In this document: piece after piece, positions 51,208 through 59,188 of the stretch
Position numbering within the stretch: position 1 is the stretch's first letter
Layout: every line of letters begins with the position of its first letter
Source: Bog-473 sp963828825
GTDB taxonomy: Bacteria > Actinomycetota > Acidimicrobiia > Acidimicrobiales > RAAP-2
DNA length: 64,000 bases
Direction: 5' to 3'
NCBI GenBank assembly: GCA_963828825.1
Contig: CAWHGF010000007.1
Coordinates: 62,001 to 126,000 of the forward strand
Made by a program: the position numbers and the translations under genes
Notes under the pieces: generated by a model
Databases searched by the model: none
Seen by the model: only the letters and a program-made list of their open reading frames with translations
What the model was told of the DNA's origin: nothing

Positions 51208-52365
51208 TCACCGAGGAGCGCGTGGCATGCCCAACCCGATCATGGCGATGATGTCGCGCTGGACCTCATTCGTCCCACCCCCGAAGGTGAAGATCGTCTG
51301 CGTCCGGGCCTGTTGCTCCAGGCGACCTCGCAGGACGGCCCCCGGCGAACCCTCGACCAGGTAGCCCGCTTGTCCGACCACCTCGAGCAGCCGTCGAGAA
51401 ACCTCCAGCGCGAGCTCCGTTCCGTACACCTTGGTGGCCGACGCATCGGCGGGATTCAACCCTTTGTCGGCAGCCCCCGCCACCTTCCAGTTCAAGAGCT
51501 TCAGCACTTCGACCTTGGCATGCACTCTGGCCAGGCTGATCTGCACCCACTCCTGGTCGATCACTCTGCGTCCATCCCCGAGTCTGTGCGCCTGGGCCCA
51601 TCGACGTACCTCCGCGAGACTCCTGAGCAAACCTGAGGCGGGGCAGATCGCCACCCGCTCGTGATTGAGCTGATTGGTGATCAGCTTCCAGCCCTGGTTC
51701 TCTGCTCCGACAAGGTTTTCTGCGGGGACCCGCACGTCGTCGTAGAAGGTTGAACTGGTGATGTCGCCGGCAATGGTGGCCAATGGGGTCCAGTGAAAGC
51801 CAGGGGAATCGACGGGCACGAGAAAGACCGACAGACCTTTGTGCTTGGGGACGTCGGGATCGGTCCGGGCGGCCAGCCAGACGTAGTCGGCATACTGGAT
51901 CGCGCTGGTGAAGATCTTCTGGCCGTTGATGACGTACTCGTCTCCGTCGCGCACGGCCCGGGTCTTCAGTGAGGCCAAGTCGGTGCCCGCCGATGGCTCG
52001 GTGTAGCCGATGGAGAAGTGGACCTCCCCCCTGAGAATGCCGGGTAAGAGGCGCTGCTTCTGCTCGTCGGTGCCGAGGGCCATGAGGGTCGGACCGACAC
52101 TGTTCAACGTCAGGAGCGGGAGAGGCACACCGGCCCAGTGGGACTCCTCGACGAAGATCATCTGATCGATCGCCCCACGAGCCTGACCGCCGTACTCGAG
52201 GGGCCACCCAATGCCCAACCAGCCGTCACGACCCATCCGGCGGATGTACCGGATGTAGGACGGCTCGTCCAGGGCCGAGCCCTCGACCTCTACGACGAGC
52301 CCTTCGAAATACTCGCGGAGCCGCGCCTGCAGATCCCTTTGTTCTTCGGTGAGTTCCAGGTACAC
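51208..52365 (-). CDS. Acyl-CoA dehydrogenase
   Basis: 385 residues from GTG 52365. Family blocks: GWPLEYGGQARGAIDQMIF, IGYTEPSAGTDLASLKTRAV, GQKIFTSAIQYADYVWLAART, FTFGGGTNEVQRDIIAMIGLGMPR. The start and GWPLEYGG resemble the FadE paralogues that act on steroid or branched acyl-CoAs in actinobacteria, often as heteromers; no partner FadE is adjacent. 158 bp without a gene lie upstream. Confidence 0.88.
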   Translation of the reverse strand: MYLELTEEQRDLQARLREYFEGLVVEVEGSALDEPSYIRYIRRMGRDGWLGIGWPLEYGGQARGAIDQMIFVEESHWAGVPLPLLTLNSVGPTLMALGTDEQKQRLLPGILRGEVHFSIGYTEPSAGTDLASLKTRAVRDGDEYVINGQKIFTSAIQYADYVWLAARTDPDVPKHKGLSVFLVPVDSPGFHWTPLATIAGDITSSTFYDDVRVPAENLVGAENQGWKLITNQLNHERVAICPASGLLRSLAEVRRWAQAHRLGDGRRVIDQEWVQISLARVHAKVEVLKLLNWKVAGAADKGLNPADASATKVYGTELALEVSRRLLEVVGQAGYLVEGSPGAVLRGRLEQQARTQTIFTFGGGTNEVQRDIIAMIGLGMPRAPR

Positions 52366-52523
52366 GTCGCCTCCGGCCGAGATCTGTCGTCCCTCAGAAG
52401 AGCATTATCGCGAGGAGCAGCTCGGGCTATACCGGATCTACTCCCTGCCTCCAGCCTTCGACCTCTCGGGGTGACGAAGTCGGGTTGCCCGGTCGGCGGC
52501 AGGTGGCCGACCCGAGGTGGTGG

Positions 52524-52826
52524 CTACGGCATGAAACCGTGGGACCCGACCACGGTGGCGTCAGCGGGGGTCGGTCCCTCGGCACAGCGCTCCACGATCC
52601 CGGCCTGGAACGCGGCAAAGGCCGGGGACGACGTCAGCGGGTTCACCTCGCCGTCGAGGACCGCCACGTGCAGAAAACTCACGCCGTCGTCGAGACGGAA
52701 GGCCGTGTAGTGGAGCCCGGTGGGATCTCCGTCAGTCAGCTCGGCGAACACGTCCCGGATCAGCCTCTCGTTCTCGTCGGCATGCTCGGGCTTCGTGCGG
52801 TAACGGATCACCTTGGTCGTTGCCAT
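52524..52826 (-). CDS. Small dimeric alpha-beta barrel protein (ABM-like)
   Basis: 100 residues from ATG 52826. It begins TKVIRYRTKPEHADENERLIRDVF, then ...LHYTAFRLDDGVSFLHVA, the pattern of ferredoxin-like dimeric barrels in the antibiotic-monooxygenase superfamily. Catalytic activity cannot be assigned. It lies 35 bp downstream of the next gene in the same orientation, at the end of the ArsR-SRPBCC operon. Confidence 0.7.
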   Translation of the reverse strand: MATTKVIRYRTKPEHADENERLIRDVFAELTDGDPTGLHYTAFRLDDGVSFLHVAVLDGEVNPLTSSPAFAAFQAGIVERCAEGPTPADATVVGSHGFMP

Positions 52827-52861
52827 GGTCGTGCTCCTCTTTTTCGTCGTCCGGGCCCGGT

Positions 52862-53263
52862 TCAGATGGCGCGCATGGCGTTGTTGCGTGCCTGGTGGGT
52901 CAGCTCAGCCAGGCCCAGCACTTCGAGCAAGGGCGGCAGGTACATCCCGAAGCGGCCCCGGTAGCCCTTGCGCCGGCCATACCAACCCCCGACAGGGTTG
53001 TCGGGAGAGCGTCCCCACGCCTCGACGGTCCCTTCCGCCGCCGGCTTGTTCTCGTCGGCCGCCCCAAGGGGGACCCAGTCGGCCTGCTCGGACAGCCAGC
53101 GGTGCAGGTCCTCTATCGCGCGCAGGTCGTAGGTGAGCTTCGTCGAGCCGACCTGGCACACCAACACCGCCGGATCGGACTCTTCGTCCCGGTACATCGT
53201 GTACTCCGAGCTCCCCGGAGGGGTCTTCAGCACCCACGGGTCGTCTTTGCTCCCTGTCGCCAT
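52862..53263 (-). CDS. Conserved protein (DUF6855-like)
   Basis: 133 residues from ATG 53263, overlapping the SRPBCC gene stop (ATGA). It begins KDDPWVLKTPPGSSEYTMY and contains GTVEAWGRSPDNPVGGWYG and RGRFGMYLPPLLEVLGLAEL, segments I associate with an uncharacterised family encoded beside SRPBCC and ArsR genes. No catalytic motif is seen. The family number is from memory; the function is unknown. Confidence 0.75.
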   Translation of the reverse strand: MATGSKDDPWVLKTPPGSSEYTMYRDEESDPAVLVCQVGSTKLTYDLRAIEDLHRWLSEQADWVPLGAADENKPAAEGTVEAWGRSPDNPVGGWYGRRKGYRGRFGMYLPPLLEVLGLAELTHQARNNAMRAI

Positions 53264-53709
53264 CAGTCAGCTCCTTCCCTCACCGCCGCCGCGAAGTGCG
53301 GCAGCAGGGCGTCCCAACCGGCGCGGTTCTGGTCCCGCCAGGCGTCCGCCTCGTCGCCCAATGCCTCCCAACCGCTGTGCTCGATCTCCACGCGCGTGTG
53401 GGCGTCGCCCTCCCCCACGAAGGTGATCTCGACCTCGGTGGCCGCGGCAGTGTCTCGGCCCAGATGCCACCGGTAGGCCAGGCGCCGCGGTGGCTCCCAG
53501 ACGGTGACCTCGCCCCACTCGTGCCGCTCACCGGCCGATGTCCGCTCGTAAATCCGCCCACCCCGGCCGCCTTCGAGGACGACGGCTGCCGGGTTCCCGC
53601 TCACCGTGTGCTCCGGCGGCCACCAGGTGCCGATCTTCGACGTCCAGACCGTGAAGGCATGCTGCGGCGGGCAGTCGACGTCGAAGCTGATGCGCAACGG
53701 AGCGGTCAT
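53263..53709 (-). CDS. SRPBCC (AHSA1/START-like) protein
   Basis: 148 residues from ATG 53709. The AHSA1-type fold shows as CPPQHAFTVWTSKIGTWWPPEHT, VWEPPRRLAYRWHLGRD and THTRVEIEHSGWEAL. Such proteins bind hydrophobic ligands in a helix-grip cavity and are often paired with ArsR regulators, as here: its ATG overlaps the ArsR stop (ATGA). The ligand is unknown. Confidence 0.85.
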   Translation of the reverse strand: MTAPLRISFDVDCPPQHAFTVWTSKIGTWWPPEHTVSGNPAAVVLEGGRGGRIYERTSAGERHEWGEVTVWEPPRRLAYRWHLGRDTAAATEVEITFVGEGDAHTRVEIEHSGWEALGDEADAWRDQNRAGWDALLPHFAAAVREGAD

Positions 53710-54035
53710 GGCGAGGGCCGTGGTGCGGTGTTCTCGGCCAACAACCGGAACCGGGCGGCCGCTTCGCCCCACACCCCCTCGAGATAATCCTGGACGGCCC
53801 GCACGCCCCCGTCCTGCAGCTGGTAGATCCGGCGGTTCCCGTCAGGCCGCTCAGCCACCATCCCCGCGTCCTTCAGGAGGCGCAGGTGGCGCGAGACCGC
53901 CGGGCGGCTGACGGGGAGGGCGGCCGCGATCTCGTGGACCGGCTTGTCGCCTTCGCTGAGGAGGCGCAGGATCTCCCGGCGGGTCGGATCGCCCAGAGCG
54001 TCGAACGGGTCCCCCATGACCTCCGTGTTCGGCAC
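53706..54035 (-). CDS. ArsR-family transcriptional regulator
   Basis: 109 residues from GTG 54035 (ATG for MGDPFD is an alternative). Winged HTH: LGDPTRREILRLLSEGDKPVHEIAAALPVSRPAVSRHLRLLKDAGMV. No Cys metal site is seen, so a small-molecule or redox-independent signal is likely. It heads the ArsR-SRPBCC-DUF-ABM operon and two palindromes lie upstream. Confidence 0.9.
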   Translation of the reverse strand: MPNTEVMGDPFDALGDPTRREILRLLSEGDKPVHEIAAALPVSRPAVSRHLRLLKDAGMVAERPDGNRRIYQLQDGGVRAVQDYLEGVWGEAAARFRLLAENTAPRPSP

Positions 54036-54087
54036 GGGTCAGCGACGCGGGCCGATCGGCCCGGCCGCCACGAGCGATGGCATTACT

Positions 54088-54105
54088 GGTAACACTTTCG
54101 TTACC
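54088..54105. promoter_or_regulatory. ArsR operator 1
   Basis: GGTAAC-ACTTTC-GTTACC, a perfect 6+6 palindrome 53 bp upstream of the ArsR GTG. Confidence 0.7.
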
Positions 54106-54121
54106 GTAACAGAATGGTTAC
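54106..54121. promoter_or_regulatory. ArsR operator 2
   Basis: GTAAC-N6-GTTAC, a second palindrome with the same half-site and spacing, directly abutting operator 1 (centre distance 17 bp). Confidence 0.65.
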
Positions 54122-54147
54122 CAACGGGCAAGGCCCGTCGGGGCCGC

Positions 54148-54166
54148 GACGGCGGTGACCGCCGTC
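54148..54166 (-). terminator. Hairpin terminator after the cyclic-nucleotide-binding gene
   Basis: GACGGCGG-TGA-CCGCCGTC, an 8-bp perfect stem with a three-base loop nine bases past the stop of the cNMP-binding gene; no U-tract, as is common in actinobacteria. Confidence 0.6.
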
Positions 54167-54174
54167 GGGTGCTC

Positions 54175-54585
54175 TCAGGCCGCGACGAGCGTCCGGGAGG
54201 CGATCGTCTGGTGCACCTTCGCGGCCACCGATGGGGCGGCCTCCAAAATCCGGCGGAACTCGATCGCCGAGCCGGCGTAGATCTCGGCATCGGTCACCGC
54301 CGTCACGGTGGCGTTGCGCCGGCCGGAGCCGTGCGGCTGCAGCAGGGCCATCTCGCCCACCAGGTCGCCCCGGCCGATGGTGGCGATGCTCCGGCCACCC
54401 TGGGTCACCTCGGCCATGCCGTCGACCATGATCATGAACTCGTTGCCGATTCCGCCCTCACGCACGAGGACCCGCCCGGCCTTGACCTTCAGCCTGGTCA
54501 GCTGTTGGGCGATGACCGCCAGCTCGGACCGGCTGGCCCCGGAAAACAGGTCCAACTCCCGCAGATCGTCCTTGAGCAACCGCAT
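54175..54585 (-). CDS. Cyclic-nucleotide-binding domain protein
   Basis: 136 residues from ATG 54585 with GGAAGGA upstream. A single cNMP domain: LDLFSGASRSELAVIAQQLTRLKVKAGRVLVREGG, EFMIMVDGMAEV, GDLVGEMALLQPHGSGRRNATVTAVTD; the phosphate-binding cassette contains GEMALL followed by RRNATV. No HTH or kinase domain is attached, so it is a free sensor or partner protein. The ligand may or may not be cAMP. Confidence 0.85.
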   Translation of the reverse strand: MRLLKDDLRELDLFSGASRSELAVIAQQLTRLKVKAGRVLVREGGIGNEFMIMVDGMAEVTQGGRSIATIGRGDLVGEMALLQPHGSGRRNATVTAVTDAEIYAGSAIEFRRILEAAPSVAAKVHQTIASRTLVAA

Positions 54586-54670
54586 GGTGATCCTTCCGTA
54601 CTCACTCTTCCCACAGCCACAGTGACGCCACGGTGGACAATCTGTCAAGCAGCTTGGGAAGATTCCTACT

Positions 54671-54685
54671 ATCTGTCCTACAGAT
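54671..54685. promoter_or_regulatory. Short palindrome between cNMP and GNAT genes
   Basis: ATCTGT-CCT-ACAGAT perfect 6+6 inverted repeat in the gap upstream of the cNMP-binding gene; a related ATCTGTC occurs about 30 bp away. A regulatory role is possible. Confidence 0.35.
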
Positions 54686-54694
54686 TAGTGGGAG

Positions 54695-55132
54695 TCAGCC
54701 CTCGAACCAGCGGTAGCGGGTCCATCCGGCCATCGGCCGGGCGCCGAGGCGCTGGTAGAAGTCCATGGCGGGGACGTTCCACTCGAGCACCTCCCACTCC
54801 AGTCGGCCGTCGGTCTCCTGGCGCAGCCGGGTGAGGAGCTGGCTGGCGTGCCCCTGGCGGCGGTGCTCCGGCCGGACGTAGATGTCCTCGAGCCAGATCC
54901 CCGTCTTGCCCAGGAAGGTCGAGAACGTCCGGTACCACAGGGCGTGCCCGACGAGCCCCCCGCCGCCGTCGTCGACGACCCAGTCGTAGGCAAAGGCCTC
55001 GGGCCCGAAGAGCGTACGGGCGAGGTCGTCCTCGGTGATCGACAGCTGGTCCGAGAGATTCTCGAACTCGGCCAGCTCGCGGATCATCGCCACGAGTTCC
55101 GGGACGTCCGCCTCGGCCGCCGGACGGATCAC
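54695..55132 (-). CDS. GNAT-family acetyltransferase (SSAT-like)
   Basis: 145 residues from GTG 55132, overlapping the leuA stop (GTGA). Blocks IRPAAEADVPELVAMIRELAEFE, FSTFLGKTGIWLEDIYVRPEHRRQGHASQLL and WNVPAMDFYQRLGARPMAGW match the diamine/spermidine acetyltransferase-like group. The FLGKTGIWLEDIYV segment is typical of SSAT. The substrate is not certain. Confidence 0.85.
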   Translation of the reverse strand: MIRPAAEADVPELVAMIRELAEFENLSDQLSITEDDLARTLFGPEAFAYDWVVDDGGGGLVGHALWYRTFSTFLGKTGIWLEDIYVRPEHRRQGHASQLLTRLRQETDGRLEWEVLEWNVPAMDFYQRLGARPMAGWTRYRWFEG

Positions 55133-56865
55133 CCCCCGCGGGCCCGATTCGCCGCGGAGATCACTGCGCCGAGCGAAGCGTCCAGGATGGATGAGTCGCG
55201 GCCCACACCCCACCAGGTCGACCCGTCGGCTCCGGCGCACTCCACGTACGCCACCGCCGATGCGCCCGAACCCTCGGTCAGCGCGTGCTCGGAGTAGTCC
55301 TTCACCTCCAGCACAATACCGAGATCGGCCTTCAGGGCGGCGACCAGCGCATCGATCGGCCCGTTGCCCTGGCCCGTCACCGTCCGGTGCTGGCCGTCGA
55401 CCAGCAGCTGTGCCGTGACGCTGGTGTGGCCGCGTCCGGTCGAGACCTCGCTCGTGATCAGCCGCAGCCCCGCATCCTCGGGCAGGTAGATCTCCTCGAA
55501 GACGTCCCGCATCTTCCCCGAGGGGATGACCGTGCCGCTCGCCTCGGTGATCTCCTGCACGCGCTTGGAGAACTCGACCTGCAGCCGGCGCGGCAGGTCG
55601 AGCCCGTGGTCCGTGTCCATCAGGTAGGCCACGCCGCCCTTGCCCGACTGGCTGTTCACCTGAATGATCGCCTCGTAGGTGCGCCCGGTGTGCTTCGGAT
55701 CTATGGGCAGGTAGGGCACCTCCCACTCGTCGTAGTCGTCCCCGACCGCCGCCATGCCCTTCTTGATGGCGTCCTGGTGCGAGCCCGAGAAGGCGGTGTA
55801 CACCAGGTCGCCCGCGTAGGGGTGGCGCGGGTGGACCGGCAACCGGGTGGCGTACTCGGCCACGCGGCGCACCTTCTCAATGTCGCCGAAGTCCAGGGCG
55901 GGGTCGATGCCCTGCGAGAACAGGTTCATGGCCAGGGTCACGACGTCGACGTTGCCGGTGCGCTCGCCGTTGCCGAAGAGCGTGCCCTCCACCCGGTCGG
56001 CGCCGGCCAGCACGGCCAACTCGGCCGCCGCCACCGCGGTGCCGCGGTCGTTGTGCGGGTGCAGGCTGAGAACGATGGAGTCCCGGTCCTTGATGGTGCG
56101 GCCGAACCATTCGATCACGTCGGCGTACACGTTCGGGCTGTACATCTCGACGGTGGCCGGCAGGTTGAGGATCATCGGCGACTCGGGCGTCGGCTCGATG
56201 ACGTCCATCACCGCCTCGCAGATCTCGACCGCGAACTCCGGCTCGGTCCCCGTGAAGCTCTCGGGCGAGTACTCGTAGCGGATGGCGGTCCCGCTCACCT
56301 GGGCCTCGTACTTCTTGCACAGCTCCGCCGCCTTGACTGCGATGTCGACGATGCCCGCCTTGTCGAGGCCGAACACGACGCGACGCTGCAGCTCGGACAC
56401 CGAGTTGTAGAAGTGCACGACGGCACGGGGCGCGCCCGCCACCGACTCGAAGGTGCGGGCAATGAGCTCCTGCCGGCACTGCACCAACACCTGGATCTCG
56501 ACGTCGGCCGGGATGAGGTTCTCGTCGATGATCAGGCGCTGGAAGTCGTAGTCCGTCTGGGATGCGGAGGGGAAGCCGACCTCGATCTCCTTGAAGCCCA
56601 CGTCGACCAGCGTCTGGAACAGCGCCAGCTTGCGCTCGGGGTCCATGGGGTCGATCAGGGCCTGGTTCCCGTCGCGCAGGTCCACGCTGGCCCAGCGCGG
56701 GGCCCGGGTGAACTGGCGGTCGGGCCAGGTGCGGTCGTGCAGGACGAGCGGCACGTGCGAGCGGTACTTCCCAAAGGGCATCGGTGACGGGTCGCAGGGC
56801 AGGGCCAGGTGACCCCGCTCCATGTCGTCACCACTCCCTCTCTGTCCCTCAGCCATGGGCTTCAT
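55129..56865 (-). CDS. leuA: 2-isopropylmalate synthase
   Basis: 578 residues from ATG 56865 (other in-frame ATGs follow). Type LeuA2: RWASVDLRDGNQALIDPM, HPHNDRGTAVAAAELAVLAG (metal His), GTLFGNGERTGNVDVV, NSQSGKGGVAYLM, and a C-terminal allosteric domain ending ...VVSAANRARG. It commits 2-ketoisovalerate to leucine. Expression is probably under attenuation by the leader peptide and terminator at 56898-57003. Confidence 0.96.
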   Translation of the reverse strand: MKPMAEGQRGSGDDMERGHLALPCDPSPMPFGKYRSHVPLVLHDRTWPDRQFTRAPRWASVDLRDGNQALIDPMDPERKLALFQTLVDVGFKEIEVGFPSASQTDYDFQRLIIDENLIPADVEIQVLVQCRQELIARTFESVAGAPRAVVHFYNSVSELQRRVVFGLDKAGIVDIAVKAAELCKKYEAQVSGTAIRYEYSPESFTGTEPEFAVEICEAVMDVIEPTPESPMILNLPATVEMYSPNVYADVIEWFGRTIKDRDSIVLSLHPHNDRGTAVAAAELAVLAGADRVEGTLFGNGERTGNVDVVTLAMNLFSQGIDPALDFGDIEKVRRVAEYATRLPVHPRHPYAGDLVYTAFSGSHQDAIKKGMAAVGDDYDEWEVPYLPIDPKHTGRTYEAIIQVNSQSGKGGVAYLMDTDHGLDLPRRLQVEFSKRVQEITEASGTVIPSGKMRDVFEEIYLPEDAGLRLITSEVSTGRGHTSVTAQLLVDGQHRTVTGQGNGPIDALVAALKADLGIVLEVKDYSEHALTEGSGASAVAYVECAGADGSTWWGVGRDSSILDASLGAVISAANRARGG

Positions 56866-56897
56866 CCCTTCTCTTCTTCGGCCGGCACCGGCCCAAC

Positions 56898-56930
56898 AAA
56901 AAACCTCCTGGCCTTTCGGCGCAGGAGGTT
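56898..56930 (-). terminator. Attenuator terminator of leuA
   Basis: On the minus strand AACCTCCTG...CAGGAGGTT forms a 9-bp stem extended by GCC/GGC past a one-base bulge, followed by TTTTTT. It lies 28 bp after the leader peptide stop and 33 bp before leuA. Confidence 0.9.
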
Positions 56931-56934
56931 GCGA

Positions 56935-56956
56935 GCGAACGCGATGTGACGTTCGC
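56935..56956 (-). promoter_or_regulatory. Leader hairpin 1 of leuA
   Basis: GCGAACG-N8-CGTTCGC, perfect 7-bp stem starting three bases after the leader peptide stop, just before the attenuator; matches the layout at leuB. Confidence 0.65.
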
Positions 56957-56958
56957 CG

Positions 56959-57003
56959 TCAGGTAAGCAGCAGGTCGGATGCGGTGGCCTTCACTGTCAT
57001 CAT
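56959..57003 (-). CDS. leuL: leuA leader peptide
   Basis: ATG 57003 to TGA at 56959 encodes MMTVKATASDLLLT, with the three consecutive Leu codons CTG CTG CTT close to the stop. This is the classic composition of a leucine attenuation leader, and it is followed by two hairpins, the second a terminator, before leuA. A shorter form would start at ATG 57000. Confidence 0.88.
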   Translation of the reverse strand: MMTVKATASDLLLT

Positions 57004-57007
57004 TCTA

Positions 57008-57036
57008 ATTGTCCCATCGGGTGCGGCGGGCGTCAA
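57008..57036 (-). promoter_or_regulatory. Promoter of the leuA leader
   Basis: -35 TTGACG (complement of 57031-57036), exactly 17-bp spacer, -10 GACAAT (complement of 57008-57013). The leader ATGs begin five and eight bases downstream, so the leader is probably translated from a leaderless transcript. The promoter overlaps the stop of the VOC gene. Confidence 0.7.
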
Positions 57037-57386
57037 GGCGTGTTGGCGGAACCGAAGCGCAGCAGGTTCCCGTCGCCGTCGGTGTGCGCCGCCTCCCACA
57101 CGCCGAATCCGGGGTCGAACAGGTCGGAGGTCTCGCCCACCGCGGCCGCCCGCCACTCCGCGTGCAGCGCGTCGGCATCGTCCACCGCGAGATAGGCCGC
57201 GCCCGGTTCCGCCGCCGGTCCCGGCCCGGACACCAGCTTGAAGTGGATGCGGAGCCCGTCGCGGGCGACCGTGCCGTAGCCACCCCCATGCACGTGCACG
57301 GTGAAGCCGAGGGCCTCATAGTGCAGCTGCATGGCGCCCATGTCCGCAGTGGGGAAGATCGGGGCGATGCTCTGCAGGGAGGCCAT
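57033..57386 (-). CDS. VOC-family protein (glyoxalase/bleomycin-resistance-like)
   Basis: 117 residues from ATG 57386. Blocks APIFPTADMGAMQLHYEALGF, AYLAVDDADALHAEWRA and FGVWEAAHTDGDGNLLRFG follow the VOC fold with H/E positions at a bleomycin-resistance-type binding site. A ligand is unknown; resistance is not implied. It ends within the leuA leader promoter. Confidence 0.82.
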   Translation of the reverse strand: MASLQSIAPIFPTADMGAMQLHYEALGFTVHVHGGGYGTVARDGLRIHFKLVSGPGPAAEPGAAYLAVDDADALHAEWRAAAVGETSDLFDPGFGVWEAAHTDGDGNLLRFGSANTP

Positions 57387-57410
57387 GCCCGCTCACGCTA
57401 CCGTGGTCGG

Positions 57411-57581
57411 GTGCGCCGGCTCCTCTCGACTCTGTTCCGCGCCGCCCTGGTCATCGGGGCGCTGGCGGTCGTGCGCGCCGTCCTGCTCGACCGGGCACCA
57501 CGACGCGAACTCCACCGGGGCGAGCCCGTCATCGGCAGCCTCGACACGTGGCCGGCCGTGCCGCGCAAGCCGCAGTCCTGA
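57411..57581 (+). CDS. Small membrane-anchored protein
   Basis: 56 residues from GTG 57411: a basic start, one membrane segment (ALVIGALAVVRAVLL) and a short tail ending VIGSLDTWPAVPRKP. Similar small proteins with this Pro-rich end occur in actinobacteria, from memory. It is divergent from the VOC gene (24 bp) and convergent with serA, whose stop directly follows its own. Confidence 0.65.
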   Translation: MRRLLSTLFRAALVIGALAVVRAVLLDRAPRRELHRGEPVIGSLDTWPAVPRKPQS

Positions 57582-59153
57582 CTACAGCGTGACGCGGTGG
57601 ATGTCGAGGATGCCCTCATCTCCCCGCAGCTGATCCATCACGTTGTCGGGCGTCGGGGTCGTCGTGGAGATGACCATCATCGCCGTGGAGGACTCGGGGC
57701 TCGGCCCGACGGCCATCGACGAGATGGAGACGCCCGCCGTCCCCAGTGCCGTCCCCACGATCCCGATCACGCCCGGACGGTCGTCGTTGCGCACCACGAG
57801 CATGTGGGTGGACGGCGGCACCTCCACCATGTGGTCGTCGACGATGACGATACGGGGCTCGGTGCGCAGGCCGGCGGTGATGAGCGTGCCGGCGACCGAG
57901 TGCGATCCCGAGCGCAGGGTGATGAGCGACTTGTAGTCGTGCGATGTCGCCGTGGAGGACTCGCGCACCTGCAGGCCGCGCTGCTCGGCCAGCTGCGGCG
58001 CGTTCACGTAGGACACCGGCACCTCGGTCGAGCCACCGAAGATGCCCTTGAGGACCGACAACGTGAGGATGCCCGTGCTCTCCCCCGCCAGCTCGCCCTG
58101 GTACTCCATGTCGATGGCGTCGGGCAGCCCGTCGTGCAGGCCGACGAAGAAGCGGCCCAGCTCCTCGGCCAGCCCCATGAAGCCCCGGACCGTCTCGGAC
58201 ACGTCGCGCGCCGCCACGTTCACCGCGTAGGGCACGAAGTCGCCGGCCAGCGCCAGCAGAACCTGCTCGGCGATGGTGACGCCGGCCTTGTCCTGCGCCT
58301 CCTCGGTCGACGCGCCCAGGTGGGGTGAGACGACCACCTGCGGCAGCTCGAAGAGCGGCGATTCGGTACAGGGCTCCTTGGCGAAGACGTCGAGGCCGGC
58401 ACCGGCCACGATGCCGTCGCGGATGGCCTCGGCCAGCGCATCCTCGTCGACGATGCCACCGCGGGCGGTGTTGACGATGCGGATGCCCGGCTTGGCCTTG
58501 GCCAGGAGGTCGCGGCCGAACAGACCGATGGTCTCGGGCGTCTTGGGCGTGTGGATGGAGACGAAGTCGGCTTCTGCCACCAGTTCCTCGATGCTGACCA
58601 GGCGCACGCCCATGGCCCGCGCCCGCTCGTGGGACACGAAGGGGTCGTAGCCGATGAGCTCCATGCCGAAGGCGTGGGCGCGCTGCGCCACCAGCGAGCC
58701 GGCCCGGCCGAGGCCCACCACGCCGAGCACCTTGCCGTGCAGCTCGACGCCCTCCCACTTCGAACGCTCCCAGCGCCCGGCCACGAGGGCGCTGTGCGCC
58801 TGCGGGATGTTGCGCGCCTGGGCCAGCAGCAGCGCCATGGCCTGCTCGGCGACCGAGAGAATGTTCGACGTGGGGGCGTTGACCACCATGACACCGCGCG
58901 CGGTGGCCGCGTCGACGTCGACGTTGTCGAGCCCGACGCCGGCCCGCCCCACGACGGACAGCGTCGTCCCGGCGGCCAGCACGTCGCCGGTCACCTGCGT
59001 GGCGGAGCGGATGATCAGCGCCTGCGCGCCCACCACCGCACCGAGCAGTTGCTCGGGGCTCAGGCCCTCCTGCACGTCGACCTCGTGGCCCGCCTCGGCC
59101 AGCAGGTCGAGCCCGCTCTGCGCGATCTTCTCCGTTACCAGTACACGTGCCAC
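57582..59153 (-). CDS. serA: D-3-phosphoglycerate dehydrogenase
   Basis: 523 residues from GTG 59153. NAD-binding GVVGLGRAGSLVAQRAHAFG, catalytic Arg in NTARGGIVDEDAL, Glu and His in ...SPHLGASTEEAQ, followed by the intervening domain and a C-terminal ACT domain (VEVPPSTHMLVVRNDDRPGVIG). The four-domain long form is typical of actinobacteria and is feedback-inhibited by serine. The first step of serine synthesis; serC, the next step, is 1.3 kb away on the other strand. Confidence 0.97.
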   Translation of the reverse strand: MARVLVTEKIAQSGLDLLAEAGHEVDVQEGLSPEQLLGAVVGAQALIIRSATQVTGDVLAAGTTLSVVGRAGVGLDNVDVDAATARGVMVVNAPTSNILSVAEQAMALLLAQARNIPQAHSALVAGRWERSKWEGVELHGKVLGVVGLGRAGSLVAQRAHAFGMELIGYDPFVSHERARAMGVRLVSIEELVAEADFVSIHTPKTPETIGLFGRDLLAKAKPGIRIVNTARGGIVDEDALAEAIRDGIVAGAGLDVFAKEPCTESPLFELPQVVVSPHLGASTEEAQDKAGVTIAEQVLLALAGDFVPYAVNVAARDVSETVRGFMGLAEELGRFFVGLHDGLPDAIDMEYQGELAGESTGILTLSVLKGIFGGSTEVPVSYVNAPQLAEQRGLQVRESSTATSHDYKSLITLRSGSHSVAGTLITAGLRTEPRIVIVDDHMVEVPPSTHMLVVRNDDRPGVIGIVGTALGTAGVSISSMAVGPSPESSTAMMVISTTTPTPDNVMDQLRGDEGILDIHRVTL

Positions 59154-59188
59154 CGCGGTGGTCTCCTCACTCCCCCGGTATGTGTCGG

